NCBI GenBank assembly: GCA_937921825.1
Contig: CAKZVK010000102.1
Span: 1 to 49,319, forward strand
DNA: 49,319 nucleotides
Direction of reading: 5' to 3'
Source of the DNA: an uncultured Saprospiraceae bacterium
GTDB lineage: Bacteria > Bacteroidota > Bacteroidia > Chitinophagales > Saprospiraceae
In this document: one piece after another, positions 20,249 to 28,377 of the stretch
Layout: each line of letters opens with the position of its first letter
How positions within the stretch are numbered: position 1 is the stretch's first letter
Notes under the pieces: model-generated
The model's database searches: none
What the model saw: only the letters and a program-made list of their open reading frames with translations
Told to the model about the DNA's origin: nothing
Translations under genes and position numbers: made by a program

Positions 20249-23200
20249 TTAAAAATTAACATTTGCTCCTATCGTAAAAGAGCTTGCAACAGGAAATCTA
20301 CCGTTGTCTACTCCATTAATAAGTGGATTCTGATTAAATGAGCCTATATCTGGATCGTACCCTGAATAGCCTGAAGCAGTAAATAGATTCTGTCCGCTTA
20401 CATATACCCGTAAGCTAGAGATATTTATCTTTTTCAATAATGATGCAGGCAATTTATATCCCAATGCAACATTTTGTAGTCTGACAAAGCTCCCATCTTC
20501 AATGAATCTATCCGATACCCTTCTATTGGCATTAGGGTCTATACCAGTAGCTCTAGGTTCCCTACCCTCTTGATTAGTCGGTTGCCATCTATCCTGGACA
20601 TCCACAGATTGATTATGCCATGCGCCAGTCCCTGCTATATCACGGCGCAATAAATTGTAAACTTCATTTCCAAAGACACCTCTAAAGAATACACTGAAAT
20701 CAAAATGTCCAATATTGACATCATTGATTAGATTAATGGTAAAATCTGGATGTGGACTTCCAATGAAGGTCCTATCCTCATCATTAATGACGCCATCATT
20801 ATTCAGATCCTCGAACTGCAAGTCACCTGCTCGAGTACCGACCTCCTGAAAAGCAGCCTCAGCTATTTCTTCAGAATTATTAAAAATACCCACGACCTTA
20901 TGTCCGAAATACTGACCGATAGGCAGACCTTCTTCTGTACGTGTGATAGGTAAGGCCTGCACAACACCGATAATGAATCCAGTGTCACCTAAGTCCACTA
21001 CCTCATTCCTGTTTATAGACAAGTTTGCCGATGTACGCCAATCTATCTTCCCTACCATATTCTGAGTCGTAAGGCTGAATTCCATACCACGATTATTCAT
21101 CCGACCTATATTAACAAAGGGTGGAGATAGGCTACCTGCAGTCGCTGGAAGGATAGACTCTAACAACATATCCGTAGAAGCTTTATTATAAAAATCTAAG
21201 ACCACTTCTACTCTATTATCAAAAAGACCTAAGTCTAAGCCTACATTAGTCTGGACTGAACTTTCCCATTTCACATCTGGGTTGGCAATATTAGCAGCTG
21301 TAAATGCTGTAGTTCTAGAGTTACCAATAACAACATCTACAGGTTGCAAGCGTGAAACAAAAGAATACAGACCAATCTCTTGATTACCTACAGCACCATA
21401 ACCTACTCTAAGTTTCATATTGTAGATAGACTTGAAACTCTTTATGAAAGGCTCATTAGACAATCGCCATGCTACAGCTACAGAAGGAAAATAGCCAAAC
21501 TTATTATTGGCACCAAAGCGAGAAGAACCATCAGCTCGTAGAGTTCCTGTCAAGAGGTATTTTTCATCATAGTTATAATTCATTCTACCGAAGTAAGATA
21601 GCAATGCCCAGTGACCAGCACCGCCTATCACATTCTGAGTCGCTGCATCACCCAGTACTAGTTCGCTAAGTGTATTAGTAGGAAGATTTTCCCTTACCGC
21701 AAATAACCAATCATACTTACCTTCCTGGGCTTCGAATCCTGCAAGGAAAGTCATTTTATTCTTGTCATTAAAAGCTTGATTGAAGGTCAGCAAGTGCTTG
21801 TTATTCCAGTAGGTATTATTGCTAGGGTTTCTTACGACCTTAGACTTTTTACTCTGCGTACCTCTATCGTAGGCTGGCTCAAAGACGTTATGATTGGAGA
21901 ACAGTAAGTCCGTTGCAAACTCTGTTCTATACTTTAGCCATGAAGTTAAATCTACTTCTGCATAGAGGCTTCCTAGTAACCTGGTCTTTGAATTTACATC
22001 ATTTACTTCCAAGGCATTCGCTAGTGGATTATCAAAGGTGAGTACAATATTCTCCCCCGTCGGTGCTACCCCAAACGAACCATCTAGTCTCCGTGCAGGC
22101 ACCATTGGTGGTGTCAGCAAAGCTGTATAGATGACCCCTTTGTCATTATCATTAAAAACAATATTCTCTCTAGTCTTAGCTACAAGCAGATTCATACCCA
22201 CTCTAAACTTTCCCAGATTCTGATCTAAATTTAGCCTGGCGCTGTATCTTTGGAAACTAGACCCTTGTACTATACCGTCTTTATTATGCGCTCCTAGAGA
22301 GGCGGCAAATCTAGTACCTTCAGACCCTCCAGACAAAGTCACTTGGTGATTGCTCATATTGGCCTCTCTAAATATGACATCTTGCCAGTCTGTACCATCG
22401 CCTAATAATTCTATCTGCTCGAACTCTTCTATATCCCCTATTGCTACTTGTGATACATATTCTGCATAATTAAAAAGATTCATCATCGGAATCTCTTTGT
22501 ATAATCGCTGCTGTCCCCAGTAAGTGTCATAACTTACTTTGGTCTTGCCTTGGACACCTTTCTTAGTGGTAATGATGACTACACCGTTTGCAGCACGTGA
22601 GCCATAAATGGCTGTAGCTGACGCATCTTTTAAGATCTCGATGGATTCAATGTCATTAGGATTAATTGTTGTCAGGGCATTTGTACTTTGGCCTTGACCA
22701 TCTCTTAGGTAAGAGGTACCACCGTTGTCACTACTGATGGGAATACCATCTACTACATATAAAGGTTCTGTAGATAAGGTACTACCTGAGCCTCTAATCT
22801 TGATAGACATAGAGCCGCCCGGTGCACCACTATTCTGAGTAATTTGTACTCCAGCACTTCTTCCTTGGAGAGCCTGCTCTAGTCCTGTATTAGGTAATTG
22901 CTTGAGTTCTTTTACACCTATACTTGAGATGGCGCCAGTAAGATCACTTTTCTTTTGTGATCCATAACCTACAACGACCACCTGATCTAGAACTGCGGCG
23001 TCTTTAGTAAGATAAATCGTCATCGATTCTGATTGAATAACAACATTCAGATCCTGATATCCAATGTAACTAATATCTAGTGAAGCAGCCTCAGCTACAT
23101 CAAGAATGAACTCACCATTAAAGTCAGTCACCGTGCCATTAACAGTACCCGATTCCATCACACTAGCACCTATGAGCGGTTCACTTGAGTCTCGATCTAA

Positions 23201-23323
23201 GACGACCCCTTTTACCTGGACCGATGCTTTTGGGGAGCTGGAAGCAGAAGCTACATTAGAGCAAAGAGTAAGTAAGAATATTACTATACAACTATAAACT
23301 TTGAAACTAATCGCTCTTGTCAT
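20249..23323 (-). CDS. SusC/RagA family TonB-dependent outer-membrane transporter
   Basis: A protein of 1024 residues. Signal peptide about 1-27; a carboxypeptidase-regulatory-like domain at about 34-108 (VKGVVLDRDSSEPLIGASV); the SusC family motif DQVVVVGYGSQKKSDLTGA at 113-131; plug domain to about 255 (IRGSGS, PLYVVDG, LKDASATAIYGSRAANGVV); then a 22-strand-type barrel ending in NVNF. With SusD it imports oligosaccharides using TonB energy. It is the first gene of the xylan operon. The predicted leader is about 140 nt, with a candidate promoter at 23471-23478. Confidence 0.96.
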   Translation of the reverse strand: MTRAISFKVYSCIVIFLLTLCSNVASASSSPKASVQVKGVVLDRDSSEPLIGASVMESGTVNGTVTDFNGEFILDVAEAASLDISYIGYQDLNVVIQSESMTIYLTKDAAVLDQVVVVGYGSQKKSDLTGAISSIGVKELKQLPNTGLEQALQGRSAGVQITQNSGAPGGSMSIKIRGSGSTLSTEPLYVVDGIPISSDNGGTSYLRDGQGQSTNALTTINPNDIESIEILKDASATAIYGSRAANGVVIITTKKGVQGKTKVSYDTYWGQQRLYKEIPMMNLFNYAEYVSQVAIGDIEEFEQIELLGDGTDWQDVIFREANMSNHQVTLSGGSEGTRFAASLGAHNKDGIVQGSSFQRYSARLNLDQNLGKFRVGMNLLVAKTRENIVFNDNDKGVIYTALLTPPMVPARRLDGSFGVAPTGENIVLTFDNPLANALEVNDVNSKTRLLGSLYAEVDLTSWLKYRTEFATDLLFSNHNVFEPAYDRGTQSKKSKVVRNPSNNTYWNNKHLLTFNQAFNDKNKMTFLAGFEAQEGKYDWLFAVRENLPTNTLSELVLGDAATQNVIGGAGHWALLSYFGRMNYNYDEKYLLTGTLRADGSSRFGANNKFGYFPSVAVAWRLSNEPFIKSFKSIYNMKLRVGYGAVGNQEIGLYSFVSRLQPVDVVIGNSRTTAFTAANIANPDVKWESSVQTNVGLDLGLFDNRVEVVLDFYNKASTDMLLESILPATAGSLSPPFVNIGRMNNRGMEFSLTTQNMVGKIDWRTSANLSINRNEVVDLGDTGFIIGVVQALPITRTEEGLPIGQYFGHKVVGIFNNSEEIAEAAFQEVGTRAGDLQFEDLNNDGVINDEDRTFIGSPHPDFTINLINDVNIGHFDFSVFFRGVFGNEVYNLLRRDIAGTGAWHNQSVDVQDRWQPTNQEGREPRATGIDPNANRRVSDRFIEDGSFVRLQNVALGYKLPASLLKKINISSLRVYVSGQNLFTASGYSGYDPDIGSFNQNPLINGVDNGRFPVASSFTIGANVNF

Positions 23324-23470
23324 GACTCTTGGCTGGTGAATATAATTCTGTCGAAGAAGTGATAGAAAAATTATATTCTGTAAATAAAATTAATTTGATT
23401 ACAAAATAGGGTCTTTCCGAAGACTTCTAAGATAAGAACAAAATTTAAAAACCCGACATTTACACTTCGT

Positions 23471-23478
23471 CAAACATA
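23471..23478 (-). promoter_or_regulatory. Candidate -7 element of the susC promoter
   Basis: On the minus strand the sequence reads TATGTTTG, an exact fit to the Bacteroidota -7 consensus TAnnTTTG. It implies a start of transcription near 23467. No TTG lies at the usual -33 spacing; that position is taken by an inverted repeat. This fits an activator-dependent promoter, but no start has been mapped. Confidence 0.5.
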
Positions 23479-23496
23479 CGTCATCACGTCATGTGT

Positions 23497-23519
23497 ACAC
23501 CATTGAAATTGGATGGTGT
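23497..23519. promoter_or_regulatory. Inverted repeat upstream of susC, candidate operator
   Basis: A perfect 7-bp inverted repeat with a 9-bp spacer (ACACCAT, then TGAAATTGG, then ATGGTGT). Its centre is about 41 bp upstream of the inferred transcription start, the usual place for an activator that touches RNA polymerase. Next to it, at 23478-23492, ACGTCAT occurs twice as a direct repeat. The first copy overlaps the predicted -7 element by one base. The binding protein is unknown; the HTH of the XylB fusion is a candidate. Confidence 0.5.
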
Positions 23520-23555
23520 TCTCTGTCATTCTACAGCTAGGACAGGCTACAGCTA

Positions 23556-25169
23556 CTATCCTGCAAAATAGACCATCACTCCTATCACCGCTAAGATCAA
23601 GAAGAGCGAAGCAATTATATCTATAAGATTATAGCTATTCTTAGCAGAGGCCTTTTGCTCAGGAGTCAAGGTCGCAAAGGTCAGTCCTGCTATAGAAGCT
23701 TCAGTAGGTGCAGTAGTCATTAGACTCACGATAACTCCTACTACTACATATAACAAGAATAGCCATATAGCCAGATGAGCGAAGTTAATACTCGCAAACT
23801 CCGCCATGAGCCCAGATCCCTCTCCTCCAGTCATGAGCTCTGCAGAAATCCTTACTGCCGCTAAGACTACTCCAAGGAGCAACACTGAGATAGCACCTTG
23901 AGAAGTCATACGCTTCCATAGAATACCCATCAAGAAGACAGCCGTAATAGGTGGTGCTATATAAGCTTGGATGCTTTGTAGATATTGATATAAAGTCCCT
24001 TTGGATAGGGCTTCTAAGAAAGGCACCCACAGGAATCCAATCACCATGACCGCAACTGTAGCCCACCTTCCTATCGCCAGTAGCTTCTTCTCAGAAGACT
24101 CTGGGTATAATTTCTTGAATATATCTACTGTAAAGATCGTAGAACTAGAATTGAATACAGACGCTAAGGAACTCATCAGAGCCGCCATCAATCCAGCAGC
24201 AACAAGCCCTCTAAGTCCCGCAGGCAACAAGTATGTTACTAAGGCAGGAAATACTTCATCGCTTTTCTGATAATCCAATACCCCTTGCTGCTTCAGGACA
24301 TAGGCAATGATACCAGGCACTAAGAAAATAAAGATCGGGAGTATCTTAAGATAGGCTCCAAAAATGGCACCTCTCCTACCTACCTGGATATTAGCCGCGG
24401 ATAGTGTTCGCTGCACAATGTACTGATCTGTACACCAATACCAGATGCCTACTATCGTGCCACCAAAGACCATTCCCGTCCATGGAAAATCAGGATCAGA
24501 TGGAGGTCTCCACATATTAAAGTGACTAGACCCCGCTGCCATTTTTAATTCTGACCAACCACCGACAGCATTCAATCCAAGTATCGTAATTATGAATGCC
24601 CCGATAATAAGAATCACCGTCTGGATCGCTTCTGTATAGACGACAGCTTTCATACCACCAAGTATGGTGTAGACTCCTGTAATCAATACAGTCAACAAAG
24701 CACTGGTCGTAAAATCTAAATTCAATAAATTAGAAATTACAATGCCACCTGCGTAGATGGTTACAGAAACTTTTGTAAGAATATAACCAAGTATAGAAAA
24801 AATAGATAAGAACCATCTAGACCTGGAATCAAAACGCTTCTCTAGAAACTCAGGCATGGTGTAGACACCACTACGCATGTAGAATGGCAAAAAGAGCCAT
24901 CCTAGAAGAAGCACTATCCAAGCATGTAATTCGTAATGTGCTAAGGGCATATTACCAGCAGCTCCAGTACCTGCTAAGCCTACGACGTGTTCTGATCCGA
25001 TATTAGAGGCAAAGATAGAAGCACCGATTACAAACCAACCCATGTTCCGGCCTGCCAAAAAGTAATCTTCAGTATTTTTAGATTTCTGACTGATGACCCA
25101 GTATGCAACGCCTAGGAGTACTGCAAAGTAAGCGACGAGTACTATCCAGTCTAATGTTTCGAATGCCAT
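23556..25169 (-). CDS. Sodium/solute symporter (SSS family), probably for sugar
   Basis: A protein of 537 residues with about 14 hydrophobic segments. The family marks are SKNTEDYFLAGRNMGWFVIG at about 30-50, ASNIGSEHVVGLAGTGAA at about 54-71, and the block RGLVAAGLMAALMSSLASVFNSSSTIF, which contains the Na+-site residues of SSS transporters. This subgroup resembles SGLT-type sugar carriers rather than proline or pantothenate carriers. It lies 232 bp upstream of susC on the same strand, and its location suggests uptake of xylose from the periplasm. It probably has its own promoter, because the operator and promoter of susC lie between the two genes. Confidence 0.88.
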   Translation of the reverse strand: MAFETLDWIVLVAYFAVLLGVAYWVISQKSKNTEDYFLAGRNMGWFVIGASIFASNIGSEHVVGLAGTGAAGNMPLAHYELHAWIVLLLGWLFLPFYMRSGVYTMPEFLEKRFDSRSRWFLSIFSILGYILTKVSVTIYAGGIVISNLLNLDFTTSALLTVLITGVYTILGGMKAVVYTEAIQTVILIIGAFIITILGLNAVGGWSELKMAAGSSHFNMWRPPSDPDFPWTGMVFGGTIVGIWYWCTDQYIVQRTLSAANIQVGRRGAIFGAYLKILPIFIFLVPGIIAYVLKQQGVLDYQKSDEVFPALVTYLLPAGLRGLVAAGLMAALMSSLASVFNSSSTIFTVDIFKKLYPESSEKKLLAIGRWATVAVMVIGFLWVPFLEALSKGTLYQYLQSIQAYIAPPITAVFLMGILWKRMTSQGAISVLLLGVVLAAVRISAELMTGGEGSGLMAEFASINFAHLAIWLFLLYVVVGVIVSLMTTAPTEASIAGLTFATLTPEQKASAKNSYNLIDIIASLFLILAVIGVMVYFAG

Positions 25170-25913
25170 AATAGTTAGTTGGTTATGCCTGAGAATATCT
25201 CACCCAGAGAGTTGTTAGCTAAAAAAAAACACAATGGACAAATTATAATTTCTATTCTTAAAACAAGGATAAATAATGCAAATAATTTCTAACTGTTGAT
25301 TACCACTCTAAATCTAAAGTGAAGTGAAATCTACATATCTCAATTATTTGAGACGATTTGGTCAAAGAAAATCATAAGATGAAAGTATGAACATAAGCAT
25401 AAAAATACATCGTATACGCTATTACATTTCATTGCTGCTACTAGCTTCACTATCCATTTTTTCAAAATGCAATCAGCGCAACAAATCCTCAATCCTTACC
25501 AAGTTGAGTTACTATGCACTATAGGAATTAATTGAGAATTATAATCAGCCAAAAAATTCAGAGCTGAATATTAGGAACCCTAAAGACAATATAATCAGCT
25601 TGATTCACTTAAAAAGATATGCATTCCTAAGCAACATGCCATAGATAAAAAAAAGCCCAAGCGGGAAAATTTGTTCTTACAACAATGAAGATGCAGCCGA
25701 TGAAGCCTGCGAAAATGAGCTAAGAAGAACTGAGGTGGATTGTCTCAAGTTGAAATCACTGAAATTAGAAGCCAGGAAGGTCCTCCGCAAAAAAGAGAAT
25801 ACATTCACAAACATGAAAGGGAGATCAAAATATCCTTTAAGATATCGGAAGTTCCAAATTTCTCACTGTGATAAAAAAAGCAAAAAAAACAAGTCCAAAG
25901 ATTACTCCTATAA
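25170..25913. other. Long gap with gene remnants but no convincing intact gene
   Basis: A 744-bp AT-rich stretch between the aldehyde dehydrogenase and the symporter. It should contain the symporter promoter on its left side. The plus strand holds a lipoprotein-like open frame at 25387-25524 and a Lys-rich frame open from 25645 to 25917. The latter overlaps the stop of the aldehyde dehydrogenase by 4 bp. They look like pieces of one or two decayed genes. Confidence 0.4.
25387..25524 (+). pseudogene. Short lipoprotein-like frame, possible gene remnant
   Basis: A 45-codon frame from ATG to TAG. The product has a basic N-terminus (MNISIKIHRIR), a hydrophobic core (YYISLLLLASLSIFS) and a Cys (KC) at a lipobox-like position, then 17 residues before the stop. 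It looks like the export signal of a lipoprotein whose mature part has been lost or lies downstream in broken form. A real tiny lipoprotein is possible. Confidence 0.3.
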
Positions 25914-27398
25914 TTAGAACACAATATTAACCGACTTCATCTTAGTATAATTATAGACGCCAGCCTTTCCTAACTCTCTACCGATACCCGACTGCTTATT
26001 TCCGCCCACAGGCATGCTGGGATCAGATCTAGCTGGGGCATTAACAAAGACCCATCCTGCATCCAGAGCATTAACACAAGTCAGAGCTTTAGAAATATCC
26101 TTAGTCCATACAGTAGAAGAAAGACCATATTTAGAATCATTAGCCATCTGTAGTGCTTCTTCCATCGTATCAAAAGGAACTGCAACTAAGACAGGGCCGA
26201 ATATCTCTTCGCTCACTATAGTCTTACTATTATCTGGGACGCTGAAAATTGTAGGCTCAAGGTAATAGCCTTTGCCACTAGGTCTCTTTCCACCACTCAC
26301 TAATTCTGCGCCTTCATTTATACCTTGCTCTATATAGCTTTGCACACTGGAAAGATGTGATTTAGAAACCAAGGGCCCGAGATCTGCACTTTTATCAAAA
26401 CCATCCGAGATATTGAGCTTGACCCCTTCGGCAGCTATATCTGCTACCATATTATCATAGATCTTTCGCTGTATATATACACGAGAGCCTGCAACGCATA
26501 CCTGTCCTCCATTTCTAAAGATACCTAGAGCTATCCCTCTGGCAGCAGCTTTGAGGTCTGCATCTTCGAAGATGATACCTGGTGACTTACCTCCGAGTTC
26601 TAGAGAGACTTCTTTGAGATCCTCCATAGCAGACTTACCGATCATCTTACCTACCTCTGTACTTCCAGTGAAAGTGATTTTATTAACTTTTGGATGTGTC
26701 GTCAGTGCTGCGCCTGTGGCACCGTCACCAGTAATGATATTTACTACACCTGGTGGAAAGCCTACTTCATTAAATAGCTGCGCCATATATAAGGTAGACA
26801 ATGGAGTTACTTCTGAAGGCTTTAGCACGACTGTACAGCCAGCGGCTAGCAGAGGTGCTAGTTTCCATGCAGCTATAGAAATAGGAAAATTCCAAGGTAC
26901 TATAGCAGCGACAACTCCGACAGGCTCTCTCTTTATAAAGGCAAAATTTTGTTTGCCGGGCTTTTGCTTCAGTGAGAGATCTAAGGTCTCCCCTTCTATC
27001 TTGGTGGCCCAGCCAGCATAATATCTAAAGGTATTAGCGGCTCCTATGATCTCTCCTTTGGCATGGGAGAGTAGCTTTCCATTCTCAGTGGTCAGGATCT
27101 CTGCTATAATATCTGCCTGCTCCTCTAGCTTATGGGCAAATTTTAAAAGCAGCTTTTCTCTATCTGCAGGTCTTAAGGCCGTCCACTTATTCTTGAAGGC
27201 CTCATGAGCTGCACTGACAGCCTGATCCACTTGTGACTTATCCGCAATACCGACTTCCGCTATCAGCTCTTCTGTAGCGGGATTAGTGATAGCTAGGGTC
27301 TGCTCTCCGACCTGTGGGAACCATTCTCCACCGATGTACTGTCCATACTGCGATTTAGATAGAAAGGCTTTGGCCTCGTTTGATATATTATTATCCAT
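25914..27398 (-). CDS. NAD(P)-dependent aldehyde dehydrogenase
   Basis: A protein of 494 residues, the normal length. The catalytic set is complete: Asn170 (PWNFP), Glu267 (LELGGKSP) and Cys301 (NGGQVCVAGSR), with the cofactor-binding FTGSTEVG loop at 243-250. It is closest in feel to the ALDH2/phenylacetaldehyde or betaine aldehyde dehydrogenase type; the substrate cannot be read from the sequence. It is on the same strand as the xylan genes but 744 bp upstream of the symporter, so operon membership is doubtful. A role in sugar-derived aldehyde oxidation is only a suggestion from context. Confidence 0.92.
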   Translation of the reverse strand: MDNNISNEAKAFLSKSQYGQYIGGEWFPQVGEQTLAITNPATEELIAEVGIADKSQVDQAVSAAHEAFKNKWTALRPADREKLLLKFAHKLEEQADIIAEILTTENGKLLSHAKGEIIGAANTFRYYAGWATKIEGETLDLSLKQKPGKQNFAFIKREPVGVVAAIVPWNFPISIAAWKLAPLLAAGCTVVLKPSEVTPLSTLYMAQLFNEVGFPPGVVNIITGDGATGAALTTHPKVNKITFTGSTEVGKMIGKSAMEDLKEVSLELGGKSPGIIFEDADLKAAARGIALGIFRNGGQVCVAGSRVYIQRKIYDNMVADIAAEGVKLNISDGFDKSADLGPLVSKSHLSSVQSYIEQGINEGAELVSGGKRPSGKGYYLEPTIFSVPDNSKTIVSEEIFGPVLVAVPFDTMEEALQMANDSKYGLSSTVWTKDISKALTCVNALDAGWVFVNAPARSDPSMPVGGNKQSGIGRELGKAGVYNYTKMKSVNIVF

Positions 27399-27672
27399 AC
27401 TTATTATCCTTGAGGCTCTAAGTTATACCGATCTGAGATATTTATTCTCATACACCTATTATTCTACAGGCTAGAAAAGAAAGTGACCTCAGGTTCTAGA
27501 CAAATTTTATACTCAATTATGCAAGTTGGACTAACTAATGTAAGCCAGCCGTCAAAAAACAGAACAAAACAGAAACCTGTAGGGCCTCTGTAGACCAGAC
27601 GTTACTTCTTGTAGTGGGGGGCTCTCAGAGTAGCACAGAGATTATTCTGTCTTAGAAGTACAAGCAACAATT

Positions 27673-28032
27673 ATGAAAAACTTACTTACTACTTTCGCAA
27701 CAATCATCTTCTTAGCAACAAGCACTTTCGCTACATCTACTCCAGATGCAGAGATCGTTTCTTCAGAAAATGTAACAGTGACAATGGAGGCTAAAGATTT
27801 TTTCCAAACTGCTGCTTTTAACACTGAATCATCAACACTAGATTTTACAACAGTAAATGAAATCTCTGTGATTCAGATTTACGGAAAAGATGGAAAAATA
27901 GCTTTCCAACTTCCAGTAATGTCTAACCACGTACAGATAAACAAAAATTTATTCTCAGAAGGAAACCAGAAATTAGGTTTTGTTCTTGCAGGTGAGTCTC
28001 AAGTTTACTTTTCAGATGTTACTATAAAATAA
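27673..28032 (+). CDS. Small exported protein of unknown function
   Basis: A protein of 119 residues with a signal peptide (MKNLLTTFATIIFLATSTFA). The mature part is short and beta-rich; VIQIYGKDGKIAFQLPV near residue 75 and a final FSDVTIK strand faintly resemble the strand order of T9SS C-terminal domains, but there is no FPNP start. I do not recognise a family. The gene is followed by three hairpin repeats and a clear terminator, so it forms a monocistronic unit with an unusually structured 3' UTR. An antisense frame over its first half is rejected, because the signal peptide reads on the plus strand. Confidence 0.65.
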   Translation: MKNLLTTFATIIFLATSTFATSTPDAEIVSSENVTVTMEAKDFFQTAAFNTESSTLDFTTVNEISVIQIYGKDGKIAFQLPVMSNHVQINKNLFSEGNQKLGFVLAGESQVYFSDVTIK

Positions 28033-28044
28033 GAATAAGGATGA

Positions 28045-28148
28045 GGGTCTAGTCAACTCTTGATATTATAGATAGAATGTTTAAGGTTGGGGTCTAGTCA
28101 ACTCCATGAAAAATGATAGAATGTTTAAGGAAGGAGTCTAGTCAACTC
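28045..28148 (+). repeat. Three tandem 44-45 nt repeats forming small hairpins in a 3' UTR
   Basis: GTCTAGTCAACTC occurs three times, starting at about 28047, 28092 and 28136. The first two copies are followed by GATAGAATGTTTAAGG. Each copy can form a 5-bp stem around the same 7-nt loop CTAGTCA. The outer pair is A-T in copy 1 and G-C in copies 2 and 3, and one inner pair varies between G-T and A-T, so pairing is kept while bases change. Confidence 0.65.
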
Positions 28149-28194
28149 CAGAAAAATGTTAAAGTTTTAGATAGTGTTAGTGAGATGAAGAAAT

Positions 28195-28225
28195 AAAAGG
28201 TCGGATTTAAAAGTCCGGCCTTTTT
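28195..28225 (+). terminator. Rho-independent terminator
   Basis: AAAAGGTCGGA, loop, TCCGGCCTTTTT: an 11-bp stem with one G-T pair, followed by a T-tract. It ends the transcript of the small exported protein, about 165 nt after its stop codon. Confidence 0.85.
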
Positions 28226-28377
28226 ATGTTAAGAGTAGTCTCAATACTGCTATTGATACATATATAGATTTTATCTAATATTGTAGTTGCCTACCCTGAA
28301 GTAAACGGTCTTCATCACACATGATAGAAGTTTCAGATTACTGATAGATCCCAAATCTAAATAACAAGCTATTTACT

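Noticed and set aside
23531-23555. Two copies of CTACAGCTA just after the symporter stop
   Set aside because: A 9-bp direct repeat 16 bp apart could be regulatory but is too short to claim, and it lies beyond the likely operator.
26551-27021. A 156-codon plus-strand open frame inside the aldehyde dehydrogenase
   Set aside because: It is the mirror of a highly conserved coding region with all catalytic residues on the minus strand; its product is low-complexity Ser/Pro/Ala.
28045-28148. CRISPR array
   Set aside because: There are only three repeats, the intervals between them are themselves similar, and there are no cas genes.
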